Of a stretch of DNA of 64,000 bases, positions 36,051-46,403 are shown piece by piece. A program made the translations under genes and the position numbers. How positions within the stretch are numbered: position 1 is the stretch's first letter; every line of letters starts with the position of its first letter. Below the pieces are notes generated by a model. The model searched no databases. It was not told where the DNA came from and saw only the letters and a program-made list of their open reading frames with translations. The stretch is from the NCBI GenBank assembly GCA_037349315.1, contig JBAIAC010000004.1, positions 43,279,001 through 43,343,000 of the forward strand. Reading direction: 5' to 3'. This DNA is from Chelydra serpentina (taxonomy: Eukaryota > Chordata > Testudines > Chelydridae).

Positions 36051-36809
36051 AGCGTTTTTCAGAGTTTGGGTTGCGACCCAGTCATGGCATGTAAGGCACT
36101 GGGTCACTCTGGTCAGCACCGCCGACCAGGACGTCAAAAGTCCCATTGGTGGTGCTGCCCAGCGAGGGCAGGCTAGTGCCTACCTGATCCGACACTGCGC
36201 TGCGCCCCGGAAGAGGCCAGCAGTAGGTCCGGCTTCTAGGCAGGGGGGGCCATGGGGCTTCGCACACTGCCCCTACCCCAAGCACCAGCTTCCTGGCCAA
36301 TGGAAACTGGGAGGGGTGATGCCTGCGGGCAAGAGCCGGACCTGCTGCTGGCTGTTTCAGGTGCAGCATGGTCCATGGTGCCAGGATAGGTAGGAAACCT
36401 GCCTTAGCACTGCCACTGTGCCGCTGACCGGGAGTCGCCTGAGGTAAGTCCACACCCCAACCCCACATCCCAATCCCCTGCCCCAGCCCTGAGCCCCCCC
36501 ATGCCAGAACCCCTTCCCGCATCCCAAACCCCTCATCCCCGGCCCCACCCCAGAGCCTGCACCCCCAGCCCAGAGTCCTGACCTCCTCCTGCATCCAAAC
36601 CCTCTGCCCCAGCCCGGAGCTCCCTCCCACACCCTGAACCCCTCATTCCCAGCCCCACCCTGTAGCCCTCACCCACACACCCCAACCCTCTGCCCCAGCC
36701 CTGAGCCCCTCCCACACCCCAAACCCCTCATCCCCAGCTCCATTGGGTCGTGGGCATCAACAATTTTCTTCAACTGGGTCCCCAGAAAAAAAGTTTGAAA
36801 ACCAATGCG
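36051..36809 (+). mobile_element. Non-autonomous hAT element with C-rich minisatellite
   Basis: Starts AGCGTTTTTCAGAGTTTGG and ends AGTTTGAAAACCAATGCG, the CAGTGGTTTTCAAAC type of hAT end. Perfect flanking TCTAAGAC (36043-36050 and 36810-36817) suggests the 8-bp target, though it implies ends shifted by one or two bases from the related copy at 38895. Inside, 36440-36740 is a C-rich array of units like CCCCAGCCCTGAGCCCC and CACACCCCAAACCCCTCATC. Long minus-strand Gly/Trp frames are compositional. Confidence 0.82.
36440..36740 (+). repeat. C-rich minisatellite
   Basis: Degenerate tandem units of about 25-60 bases built from CCCAACCCTCTGCCCCAGCC and CCCTCATCCCCAGC, inside the hAT element. A shorter counterpart is in the related element at 38895-39497. 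Confidence 0.7.
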
Positions 36810-36834
36810 TCTAAGACATATGGATGGCCTTCTG

Positions 36835-37015
36835 GCTGAAGCACAGAACTTGTAATAACAAGATCTCTAGCTCTGACTGTGCCAGAGCCTTCCTGTGTGA
36901 AAGTCACTTCACCTCTCTGGACGCCAGTGTGCACACCTGCAAAATGGGAATAATACTTCTCTGTCTCACAGGGCTCCCTGAGGCTTAAGCCATTGTTTGT
37001 AAAGCACATTTTTAA
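36835..37015 (+). repeat. MIR-like fragment
   Basis: Contains GTGTGAAAGTCACTTCACCT then CTCTGGACGCCAG and TGCAAAATGGGAATAATACT with CTCACAGGGCTCC, the plus-strand MIR core and 3' region. Diverged. Confidence 0.65.
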
Positions 37016-37880
37016 GGTAAAATTGGAGGCCCCTGGTCTATTATCTTCTTTCGTGGGATGATTTACCTTCTGTCTGTTCAGAAGATGACAGTAAATCTCA
37101 GTACATAAGAAAAATCTCATCTGCAGGATACCAAAGAAGTCCCACAAGATTCATGTTCCAAGACTATAAGCCCAAAATTCTACTCTCAGAGTTGTTGATG
37201 GGAGATTTTTACAGGTAGAATGAGCAAAATAGTGGAATCAAGATCCACCATATGTATTAGAGAGCAGAATTCTGCCCTTACCGATTATGCCTTTTTTATA
37301 CATCTACTTGCAGAGGTTGAACCTGCAATCCTGACACAAGCAAAATCATGGGACTGTGTCCAGGCTGCAGGATCAGGCCTACAGTTTGTAAGTATCAATT
37401 TAAACAAAGACCGCACCAGTTATAATAGCTGTTGTAATCAGAATTTAGTACTAAAACTTGCAATCAGATCCATAAATATGGCTTTGATCATCTGTTATTT
37501 AATTATCTGGCTACATCATGGCATTGTTACCGAATCTCTGCAAGAAGTACTACTAATTGCAAACCATAAAAAACTGCATTATCTAAAGAACTGGGAACTC
37601 CGCATAACTGCTTATTATATTTATTTGTTCTCACTTCAGAGACAGTAGATTTATAGCATTGCTTCTTCCTTTTGTTGCTCCCAGGACACGCTTGGAAATG
37701 AGATGTTTCATCTCTAGGGGTTTGTCCTGGTAAAATACTCATATAAATCATTAACACAGCCAAAGTGGTTTTGATTTTATTTTTGTAGGAACAAAAGAGC
37801 ATGCCCTTCCTGAGATTTCACTCAGTCCTTACTCAAACTCTCACTGAGGTTAGCCCATAGACTGGCTATCGTCTATTATC
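37016..37880. other. Intron, nothing recognised
   Basis: Unique-looking DNA. A 142-codon open frame at 37220-37648 has no recognisable domain. Confidence 0.4.
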
Positions 37881-37888
37881 GTCTAGGA

Positions 37889-38249
37889 CAGTAGTTCTCA
37901 ACCAGGGATCTTGGGGCCATGTGGAGGGCTGCGAGCAGGTTTCAGGGGGTCCGCCAAGCATGGCCGGTGTTCGACTCACTAGGGCCCATGGCAGAAAGCC
38001 GAAGCCCTGCTGCAAGGAACTGCAGCCCAAGGCCCTGAACTCCTCCACCCAGGGCTGAAACCGAAGCCTGGACAACTTAGCTTCGCGGTGCTCCCTGTAG
38101 CGTGGGGCCCTGGGCAATTACCCTGCTTGCTACTCCCTAACGCTGGCCTTGGCTTTTATACACAGAATAACAGTTGTAGCACTGGTGGGCCATGGAGTTT
38201 TTATAGCATGTTGGGGAGGCCTCAGAAAGAAAAAGGTTGAGAACCCCTG
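37889..38249. mobile_element. Non-autonomous hAT element, 361 bp
   Basis: Ends CAGTAGTTCTCAACCAGGG and AAGGTTGAGAACCCCTG are inverted. Flanks GTCTAGGA (37881-37888) and CTCTAAGA (38250-38257) agree at six of eight positions, a decayed target duplication. Its right duplication is also the left duplication of the next element. Confidence 0.82.
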
Positions 38250-38257
38250 CTCTAAGA

Positions 38258-38394
38258 CAGTGGTTTTCAACCTTTTTTCATTTGCAGACCCCTACTACAA
38301 AATTTCAAATGGAGGTGCAGACTTCTTTGGAAATCTTAGACATGGTCTGCAGACCCCCACCTGGGGTCCACAGATCACAGGTTGAAAACCACTG
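38258..38394. mobile_element. hAT MITE, 137 bp
   Basis: Perfect 15-base inverted ends CAGTGGTTTTCAACC and GGTTGAAAACCACTG. Flanks CTCTAAGA (38250-38257) and CTCTATGA (38395-38402) match at seven of eight. It sits directly against the right end of the 37889-38249 element. Confidence 0.9.
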
Positions 38395-38894
38395 CTCTAT
38401 GAGGCCCAATTGGGCTCTGGTGTGATACAGAGCGACACTTCCTCAAAGAGAGCTCCTAGGTGACCAAGTGAAATGGGACTGTGCACCACCACTTAGGATG
38501 GTGCAGCGGGCCCTTCTGCCTGTGTATTTTGCCAGCTTTGCCCTTGTGCTCCTGTGCAAGGGACAGCCACACTTCCCCCAAAGTCCTTTTTCAGCTGGAG
38601 GAGGAGGCATCAAAACCAGAAGGCAACAAGGAATGTGACTGCACTTGGTGTGTTTGTAGAGGAGGTAATGAACAGTGGATGTAGGCATCCTCCTAAATAG
38701 GGAAAAGAACCTACAACATGCTTCAGCCAGGTCTGTAATAAAGAAGGCTATAATCTGAATCCCTGGTGGCTCAAGTTATCGCAACAGAAATCCAGTCAGT
38801 CAATGTGTGGCAGACACCTCATGGAAAAGGAGCATGAGCTGTGAACACCAAGCTAGCATTTTCACTTATTCCTGGTGGGGTAGTGCCCCTATAG

Positions 38895-39497
38895 CAATGG
38901 TTTTCAAACTGTGGGTCACAATCCAGTACTGGGTCGTGGACTGTAAGGCACTAGGTTGCGGCGGCTCTGGTCAGCACTGCCGACCAGGCCTTTAAGAGTC
39001 CCGTCGGCGGTGCTGCCCGGATAAGGCAGACTAGTCCCTACCTGGTGTGACACTGCTGCTGCTGGCTGCTTCTGGGGCGCAGCGGTCAGGCTCATAGGTG
39101 GGGGGGGCCACAGGGCTCCGCGTACTGCCCCCGCCCCGAGCACCGGCTCTGCACTCCCATTGACCAGTTCTTGGCCAATGGGAGCTGGGGGGGCAGTGCC
39201 TCCCCGTGAGAGCCACACGGAGCCGCTTGCGTGCCTCCGCCTAGGAGCCACACCTGCTACTGGCCACTTCCGGGGCGCAGCGCAGTCCACGGTGCCAGGA
39301 CAGGAAGGAAGCCTGCCTTAGCAGCCCCGCTGCACCGCTGACCAGGAGCCACCCGAGGTAAGCCCGTGCCCCAATCCTCTGCCCCAGCTATGAGCCCCTC
39401 CCACACCCCAAACCTCTCATCCCCAGCACCATTGGGTCGTGGGCATCAACAAATTTTCTTCAACGGGGTCGCCAGAAAAAAAGTTTTAAAACCAATG
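38895..39497. mobile_element. Non-autonomous hAT element, 603 bp
   Basis: CAATGGTTTTCAAACTGTGG to GTTTTAAAACCAATG, flanked by a perfect 8-bp duplication CCCTATAG (38887-38894 and 39498-39505). Same family as 36051-36809 but with a shorter C-rich interior. No transposase. Confidence 0.93.
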
Positions 39498-39505
39498 CCC
39501 TATAG

Positions 39506-40656
39506 CCCAGGAACTCCCTGTGTCTGAAGCAAATAAAGAAAGACAGGAGAACTGCTAAATAAAATCTCCCTGGGTAGTATTGTGCCTAAAACAACCTTTT
39601 CAACATGTACTGGATAGCTCTCAAAAACAACTATGGGTGTGCAACAGTTCCCCAACTACCAGTAACATAGTAACAGGAACTGATCTCTTATTATTTATTT
39701 TAACCAACCCTCTCCCCCCAGCCCCACGGTATTTCCTTTTTGCATGCAATTTAAGACAGCCTAGACAACAGAATCTGCCTCTCAAAAACCTGCACACTTC
39801 GGTCAATGTTCACTTTCTGCCCTTTACCCTGCAATGGTCTAAGGGAGACAAAAAGGAGCACAAGTGCTCTCGATAACTAAAAACAAATTTCTTTCAGCCC
39901 ACAAACAGGCATTTAGCAAGAAGGAAACAGTGAAGTGGAGAAAGTTACAGAAAAGCTAAAGATCTGCAACATTCTACACAAGCTCATCAGAAAGCTTATA
40001 GGAAAAAATATCCATTGGAAATATTCCAAAAGGAGGGATTTCAAGCAAGGGAAAATTGTAACCAAGCTGTTTAACCTATACAAGATTCAGGATACAATGT
40101 ACAATATCCGAGCTGTGGAGAAGTCCAATATAAACATAGTGCTGCCCTGTTCAGAACACCAACATTCTCAAAACAATTACCACCGGTAACAGACATGCTA
40201 GAACCGCAAATAGAAAGTGCCATTCTAGGTATGCTTTGACATTCCTTTTTCTTCACAAAGGCATTACTAAATTATTGTATAACAAACTAATCTCTGGCCA
40301 ATGAACCAAATGTCAAGATTAAAACAACAGAAAAACCCACTAGACAGGAAGCTTCCTTAAATTATTGAGCACCTGTCTCTGATATTCAGCAGCCTTCCTA
40401 CTATCCACCCAAGTAACCACTCTGAAACTAGCCCATGTCTCACAACTCCCACATGCACTATTTTGTATTTAGGTTGCCAAACTCAGTAGCCTGGTAGGTA
40501 TTAACTTTTCCACAGAAGATTTTTAAAATACAGAAAGCATTTTAAGCAATTACTGTAACAAATTCCTACTGATCTCCTTCAAAGATGCACAATAACTCAT
40601 TGGCCATGATCTTTTAATTATTTGAGCTTATGTCCCACACAAACATGTATATTTGG
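39506..40656. other. Intron, nothing recognised
   Basis: AT-rich unique-looking intron; short open frames only. Confidence 0.4.
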
Positions 40657-40780
40657 CATCCGAAGAAGTGGGTATTGACCCATGAAAGCTTATGCTTCAA
40701 TACCTCTGTTAGTCTATAAGGTGCCATAGGACCCTTTGTCGCTTCTGCAGATCCAGACTAACACGGCTACCCCTCTGATA
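40657..40780 (+). mobile_element. Penelope-like repeat fragment, 124 bp
   Basis: Starts CATCCGAAGAAGTGGG, has the stem GTGGGTATTGACCCAT, GAAAGCTTATGCTTCAATAC, and ends AACACGGCTACCCCTCTGATA. Compared with 23258 the hammerhead core reads CCGAAGA instead of CTGATGA. Same orientation as 41104-41227. Confidence 0.8.
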
Positions 40781-41103
40781 CATCTATATTACTGGTATGC
40801 TAGCCTGGTTAAACTTGTATTACTTCCTATTACTACTATGTCATATTTAAAAAAAAAATCTATAAAGAAGGTATGTCTTTGAAAACAGTAACAAAATGCA
40901 AAGATGTAGACTCCGCGAGGCCCCTTCCAAACAGTGGACCTAATTCTGACCTCTCTTGCACCAGTTTTGCCCCCCCTCCCCCAGTACCCTATTGGAAACC
41001 CGGTTTGCCCCCGCGAGTAACTCCACCGGAATTACTTCTATTTTACATTAGTAGAAGTGAGCTCTGAATTACACCTACTATTTCTACATAGTGCCACTGC
41101 TTG
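40781..41103. other. Intron between two Penelope-like fragments
   Basis: About 320 bases with an A-rich stretch and a C-rich stretch; nothing recognised. Confidence 0.4.
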
Positions 41104-41227
41104 CATCCGAAGAAGTGGGTATTCACCCACGAAAGCGTATGCTTCAATACCTCTGTTAGTCTATAAGGTGCCACAGGACCCTTTGTAGCTTCTACAGAGC
41201 CAGACTAACACGGCTACCCCTCTGATA
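41104..41227 (+). mobile_element. Penelope-like repeat fragment, 124 bp
   Basis: CATCCGAAGAAGTGGG, perfect stem II GTGGGTATTCACCCAC, GAAAGC, then CTGTTAGTCTATAAGGTGCC and a TCTGATA end. Nearly identical to 40657-40780 and to each arm of the 34581 palindrome. Confidence 0.82.
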
Positions 41228-41469
41228 TCTCTACATGTCATCCGCTATTGCCTTTCTTCATTGGGGCTGCAAACAAGAACCTTGGGTATAAATATCACCT
41301 GTGATTCGCTCTCACCATTGGGCTCCAAATTGTCTTGTAATTATCTCTCACTACTGTGGGACTCATTGTTTATCACCTGTAACTGACTCTCTCATTTTTG
41401 TGCCACAAAGTGATTGCATTGTTCATGACCTGCGAGTGACCTGCCTTTCCCTCGCCTCTCCCTCTGCTT

Positions 41470-42360
41470 GCAGCTCCCCTCTGGGGCTGCAGCCACGCCG
41501 AGGCCGCACACCAGCCACTGACCTGACTCCATGGGTGTCCAGGAGGCAGAAGTTCACCCGCAGAGAGCCGGCTGAAGCGTTGCCTCGGCCCCCGCTTCCA
41601 AAACAAACGCTCTCCCCAGGGGCGCCGGCGGCAGCAGCAGTAATACAGGGACTTGCAGCGTGGCCAGGGTTTTCCCGGGCTACACTCGTTCCAGCGCCGC
41701 TTCGCCTGGGGATTAGCGCGGAGCAGGTGCTAGGGAAGGGGCGGGAGGAGGCCGGGGGCACCTGCCCTGGGCGGGCGGCCGCGCGCTCTTACCTGACCCG
41801 GTTGTCGCGGAACTTGCTCTGCTGGGGCTGGTTCAGGTAAATGGTGCGGGCTGCTGCCTCCACCTGATCCGCTGAGGACGCGGCTGCGGACATCTCATCA
41901 TCCGCCTTCGTATAGCCCGAGGGGGAGCAAACGGGTCCTGCGGGGAGCAGCAGCAGAGAGAGCCCGAGTCAGCGAGCAGAGCGGGAGCCACTCAGGGAGG
42001 CGGAAGGGGGATGCTGCCCTGGGCACAGATCCGCCCCCTCCCCGTGCATCTGTCTGTCCCTGCGGGCTGCAGCCGCTGCCTCTGGCGGCCGCCCGCTCTC
42101 GGCCCCGGAGAAGCCGGGTAGCAGCAGCCCGGGTGTTGCACTCCTGTGCGTGCAGAGCCGCAGCACAGAGGGGAAAGCTGCTGCCTGACCGAGGGCGGCA
42201 CAGACCCTGCCCTCCCCGAGGCCGCTAATCAACCACAAAGTAACAGCGACAAAGGGAGACACCCCTCCCTGTCCCTGCCCATCCCAGCCGGTTACACCCA
42301 CCCACCTGCCAGCAGCAGCCTCGGCCAGGCCCCAGAGTCCCTGCACAGGCTGGTGACTTA
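41470..42360. promoter_or_regulatory. CpG island around the ATP8A2 N-terminal exon
   Basis: GC- and CpG-rich stretch in an otherwise AT-rich region, centred on the 41793-41937 exon. GC-box-like GGGGCGGGAGG (41738 area) and GGGCGGGCGGCC are present, no TATA box was seen. Minus-strand transcription of ATP8A2 may start here; the exon is also preceded by a good splice acceptor, so an upstream promoter is possible too. Open frames of 179 and 160 codons across it are compositional. Confidence 0.65.
41793..41937 (-). CDS. ATP8A2: ATP8A2 N-terminal coding exon
   Basis: 145 bases: two bases completing a codon, 47 codons, and AG that joins the T of the 6414-6513 exon to make Ser. It encodes [20 protein letters not shown], then [17 protein letters not shown] and SKFRDNRV. 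The GYxKAxDEMS and [14 protein letters not shown] pattern matches vertebrate ATP8A2 and is clearly unlike ATP8A1, so this exon fixes the paralogue. An in-frame ATG at 41893-41891 (MSAAAS) matches the start of the shorter known protein form. The pyrimidine-rich acceptor CTGCTGCTCCCCGCAG (41938 onward) also allows a longer N-terminus from an upstream exon not seen here. Donor GTAAGAG. Confidence 0.93.
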
Positions 42361-42720
42361 GTGGGTACGGGGTGGGGTATTTGGGGGGGCGGTTAAGGGG
42401 TGCGTGGATGGATGTGAGTGAGAATACATGAGCTGGGATTGTCCCTGGCAACCGGAACCTCTATAGAGCAAAACACCCTGGGGATTGGAAGGGGTGGGAG
42501 GATATGATGGACTGAAGCGATCTTGCCTTTAGGAGTTTCCTCCCTGGTGTTTAGCCAAAGCAAGGGCTGATGATGAATAATGCAAGCTCCAGTGGAAAAA
42601 GCACTTGTGTAAAGGAGGATAACCTAAGGCGATGTACTGGGGAGAGGCTATAGCAGGGTGTTTCTTGTCAGACAGGGCTTCCCAACTATATGCTTCCTGT
42701 TGCCGTTCATTCCCTTTAGA
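42361..42720. other. Upstream of the CpG island, nothing recognised
   Basis: Sequence falls from GC-rich to average. No exon or repeat with clear ends. Confidence 0.4.
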
Positions 42721-43419
42721 TAGGATGACGATACGTCCCGTTCTGGCCAGGTCATCCCTTTTTTAAGCCCTGTCCCGGCCATCCTGACTCTTTTTTGGCA
42801 ACAGCGAGCATTTGTCCAGTTTGTCTTGCAGACTTGATCAGTTTTGTCAAAAAAGTGGAGTGCAATGCAGAGGAACATGCAGTGATAACAGCCCCGCACA
42901 CACAGGGCCAGATTAATTTTTTGTGGGCCCAGCGCTAAACATATTTGTGGGCCCCCCGGGAATGAAGGGGCAAGAGCACAGCGGGCAGGGTGGATTTGAT
43001 TTAAATCACTAGTCAGGAAGACTTGATTTTTAGAAGGTACACACTATACATTTTTAAACAGTGGTTTATTTTGAAAACTTTTCTGAGTTTTACAGCTATA
43101 TCAGAAAATGAATGATTGTTTGGTTATTTCATTTACCAAAGATAATTGAAGCAGATATTTATGAAGTCATTGGGAGGTGAACTATCATTAATATTTGGAG
43201 GATTTTCTTGACAGGCTGTATTAGGAGGAGAACATCACCAGACAGACATTTAAATTGTTTTATTTAACTAAAACAATAACTTTAAGTGTTCTGGATTTTT
43301 TTCTTCAACAGCAAACATAATATTTTAACAAAAAAACATATGTCCCTCACTTCTCACATTTATTTCCAGACTTCTTCTCCTTGTCCAGATCTATTCTGGA
43401 CCCAACAATCTTCTATTCC

Positions 43420-43575
43420 AGGCATCGGCAACCTTCGGCACGCGGCTCACCAGGGTAAGCCCCCTGGCGGGCCGGGCCAGTTTGTTTATATGCCGCGTCC
43501 GCTGGTTCGGCCAATTGCGGCTCCCACTGGCTGTGGTTCGCCGTCCCAGGCCAATGGGGGCTGCAGGAAGCATGG
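43420..43575 (+). mobile_element. Half copy of the 15395-type hAT
   Basis: CAGGCATCGGCAACCTTCGG, then CCAGGGTAAGCCCCCTGGCG and GCCAATGGGGGCTGCAGGAA match the left half of 15395-15727. The right half is missing; a minisatellite takes its place. Confidence 0.8.
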
Positions 43576-43925
43576 GGTGGGGGGGGCTGGGTATGTGTGG
43601 GGGCTGCAGGAGTCAGGGCAGGGGTCGTGGGAGGTGTGACGGGGGTCCTGAAGTCAGGACTGGGGGCTGGGTGTGTGTGAGGAGGGTGCAGGAGTCAGGG
43701 TATGGGGTGTGGGGGGCTGGGTATGTGGGGGGGTGCAGGAGTCAGAGCTGGGGTCGTGGGGGTCTGGGAGAGTTCAGGAGTCAGGACTGGGGGCTGGATG
43801 TGTGTGAGGGGGTGCAGGAGTCAGGGCATGGGGTGCGGGGGGCTGGGTATATGTGGGGGGTGCAGGAGTCAGGACTGTGGAGGGTGCAGGAGTCAAGGCA
43901 GAGGGCTGGGGGGTGGGGCTGGGGT
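43576..43925 (+). repeat. G-rich minisatellite
   Basis: Degenerate tandem units of roughly 50-60 bases containing GGGTGCAGGAGTCAGGGC and GGGGGCTGGGTATGTGTG, at least seven copies of the GCAGGAGTCAG core (or GTCAGGAGTCAGG). Likely unstable in length. Confidence 0.8.
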
Positions 43926-44399
43926 CGTGGGGGTGCTCCCAGCCCCCTGCCCTGAGTGGCTCAAGGCAGGGGGCTGGAGCGGGTATACCCTGATTCCACC
44001 CCCTTCCCCAAGGCCCCGCCCCTGCCTCTTCTCCGCCTCCTTCCCCTCCTTTGCGCCGGCAAACAGCTGTTCGGCAGCAGGGAGAGAGAGGGGGAGGGGC
44101 AGGAACGCAGCACGCTGGGGAAAGAGGCGGGGGAGGAGCCTGCCCTGCTACAGCAGGAGCCCCAGGAGCCAAGCTTCTGCCGCCCCTCCCCCCGCAGGAG
44201 AGAGCAGGGGGGCGGAGAAGAGCGGCTGGCCAGGGCCCCTTTGGAGCTTGGGTCCAGCACCATGGTAAATCTGGTACAGCCCGCACAGGCAGGGGAGGGT
44301 TCGGGCCACCCCCACATTATGTCCCGTTTTCCCTTTGAGAAATATGGTCATCCTAGTTTTAGGAAGAACACAAATGAGGGGAAGGATGGTTGTGGGGCT

Positions 44400-44625
44400 G
44401 GAGCAAAGGAGTGAGTGTCAGAACACCTGGGTTCTATGCTTATCTCTTGCCACCGATTTCCTCTGATGTCAGAAAGTAACTGACCCTCAGGATGCCTCAG
44501 TTCCCCCCTTTCTTAAAAAAAGTAGATGTCACCACACCCATCTCTCTGGCAGGAATGTTTTGAGGTTTAATGTTTGCAATGTGCTTTGGAATCCTTAGAT
44601 GGGAAGTGATACAAGCGTACAAAGT
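44400..44625 (+). repeat. MIR-like fragment
   Basis: ACCTGGGTTCTATGCTTATC, then AGGATGCCTCAGTTCCCCC, ATGTTTTGAGGTTTAATG and GCAATGTGCTTTGGAATCC follow the MIR order on the plus strand. A reversed MIR/L2-like piece follows at 44640-44740 (TATTATTCCCATTTTACA). Confidence 0.55.
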
Positions 44626-44740
44626 ATTTTATATCACATTTTACCATCCAAATAACTTTTCACCTATATAGTGCCTGAAGCACCAGAATCTGAAAGCATT
44701 TTCACAAAGGTGAGGATTATTATTCCCATTTTACAAATTT

Positions 44741-45802
44741 CATTCAGGCTGCACTGGCCTGGTTTTTGTTTTTTCCCCCCATTCCTCTGATTACAACTGT
44801 GTCAGTTCAACCTGGTTCTCTAAAAGATGCCATAGCCTTGTATAGACTAGCACTCATGCAGCTAAACTGTTGGTAGCTAAAATTCACTAAGATAGGCAAG
44901 GTCACTGACTTCAATAAGAGCAAGTTCAGCTCTCATAAAAGAGAGAGGTTTCCAAACACACAAAGGTAGAAAAATTACAGGTAAGGTACAGACAGTCACA
45001 ATGTCAGCTGCACTATGTAGCTCTGTCAGTCAAACCAGCCATTCTAGATAAAAGATTCTTTGCCAGCCAGTGAGAATTTATTTCTTGAGACACCTTGGCT
45101 TCCTGGTGAAGAGTCTGCTCTATTCAACCCATGCCAGCTTGAGCATCGTGAGCCTGACCAACGCCCACTTAAGTCAATGGAAAGATGCTCACTGACTTTA
45201 ACGAATTTTGTTAAGGCCCCATTTATGCCTTGATCCTGCAAAAACTTCCCCACAGTTTGCTTTAGATATGTGAGTAGTCCGTCCAATGATATGTTGTTCT
45301 GTCAGTGGGACTATTCACAAGGCATGAAAGTAAGCATGCCCATAAGTTTTCAGAGGATCACGGTTGAATTGTAAAGATGAGGATTCTGTAAACTGGGCTG
45401 ATGAATATGAATAAGGTTAAGATTCAAACTCAAATCAGATTCAAAACAAAAATGAATCACCACCCACTTTATGCTCTGAGCTTCATAATCAACATCCATA
45501 ACCCTTAGCTTAATTTTACAATTTTGAAACTTGAAAAAGGTTTTACCATCTTGACCTGTAATTACAGAAACATTTCACACTATAGCTGTATTTCTGAAAG
45601 AATTCTTGTGAATCTCTGTGTATTAACTACAGATAAGACAAAAAAATATATGTATGGCAAAAATTCATTCATTTGTTCTGTCACACCTCAAACCTGATTT
45701 ATAGCAAAACTACAGGATGTATAGATGTCTGTGTGCCTTAAGTTGTTACACACACTCATAGCCAACAGCCCCCCCACCGCACTGTACCCACACATGCAGT
45801 TA
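44741..45802. other. Upstream DNA, nothing recognised
   Basis: AT-rich unique-looking DNA. No exon found. Confidence 0.4.
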
Positions 45803-46270
45803 TAGCCAGTGGTTAGGGATGTAGTAGACCCAGATTCAAATTCCTGCTCTGCCTGATTTATAGAAGGGACTTGAATCCAGGTCTCTCGCTATTCAGAAGA
45901 ATGCCCTAACAGGCTATTGGATATTCTGATGCTGGCAGGGAAGTCTCTCAATCTCGCCTGCTGAAGTTCTTCCACTTTGTATAAACAATTTAATTATTTG
46001 TTGGAGCAGGACCTTGAATGTGACACTCCCCTATTCGAGGTGAGTGCCATAACCACTCAGCTATACAGTTATTCTCTGTCTGGCCCAATACCTATTTTAT
46101 ACACAGTGGAACAGCTCCAATAGGAAGGACTGAGAGACACCAACCCCAGAATACCCAAGTGGTTAGGGCAGTTTCCTGTGACATGGGAAACCTGCTCCAA
46201 ATCAGACAGAGCAGAGATTTGAATCTCAGTTTCCCACTTTCCAAGTGAGTGCCCTAGCCCCTGGGTATTC
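45803..46270. repeat. Hairpins built of tRNA-like modules
   Basis: Five diverged copies of a module with AGTGGTTAGGG (A-box-like) and ATTCAAATTCC (B-box-like), in alternating orientation: plus 45806-45845, minus 45866-45917, minus 46011-46065, plus 46146-46195, minus 46225-46264. Copies one and two pair as one hairpin and four and five as another. This looks like an old tRNA-derived repeat arranged as inverted dimers; it is not a functional tRNA gene, since no full cloverleaf could be drawn. Confidence 0.5.
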
Positions 46271-46403
46271 TGGACACACATACACCCCAAAATTCCCAAC
46301 CTGCCTGCCCCCGACTGCTTTGTGTGGGGAATCTAATCTGGTAGGCATCTCTGAAAACACCTACCAGATCTCCCCTGATCAGGGAAGACAGACACAGGAA
46401 TGC

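Larger units (their letters stand above)
42721..44355. mobile_element. Composite hAT-type element, 1.6 kb
   Basis: Ends TAGGATGACGATACGTCCCG and ATATGGTCATCCTA are inverted repeats of the same style as the TAGGGTGACC family. Flanks CCTTTAGA and GTTTTAGG agree at five of eight. Inside are a fragment beginning CAGGGTGGATTTGATTTAAA (about 42991), the left half of the 15395-type hAT (43420-43575), a G-rich minisatellite and a CpG-rich block. No transposase is recognised. Overlapping open frames of 150-190 codons on both strands are compositional. Confidence 0.65.

Noticed and set aside
41301..41840. 179-codon plus-strand open frame across the CpG island
   Set aside because: Antisense to the ATP8A2 exon and its flanks, no domain; expected by chance in GC-rich DNA.
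43482..44414. Overlapping open frames of 152-188 codons on both strands
   Set aside because: They lie in the minisatellite and CpG-rich part of a hAT composite; repetitive Gly/Val/Arg content.
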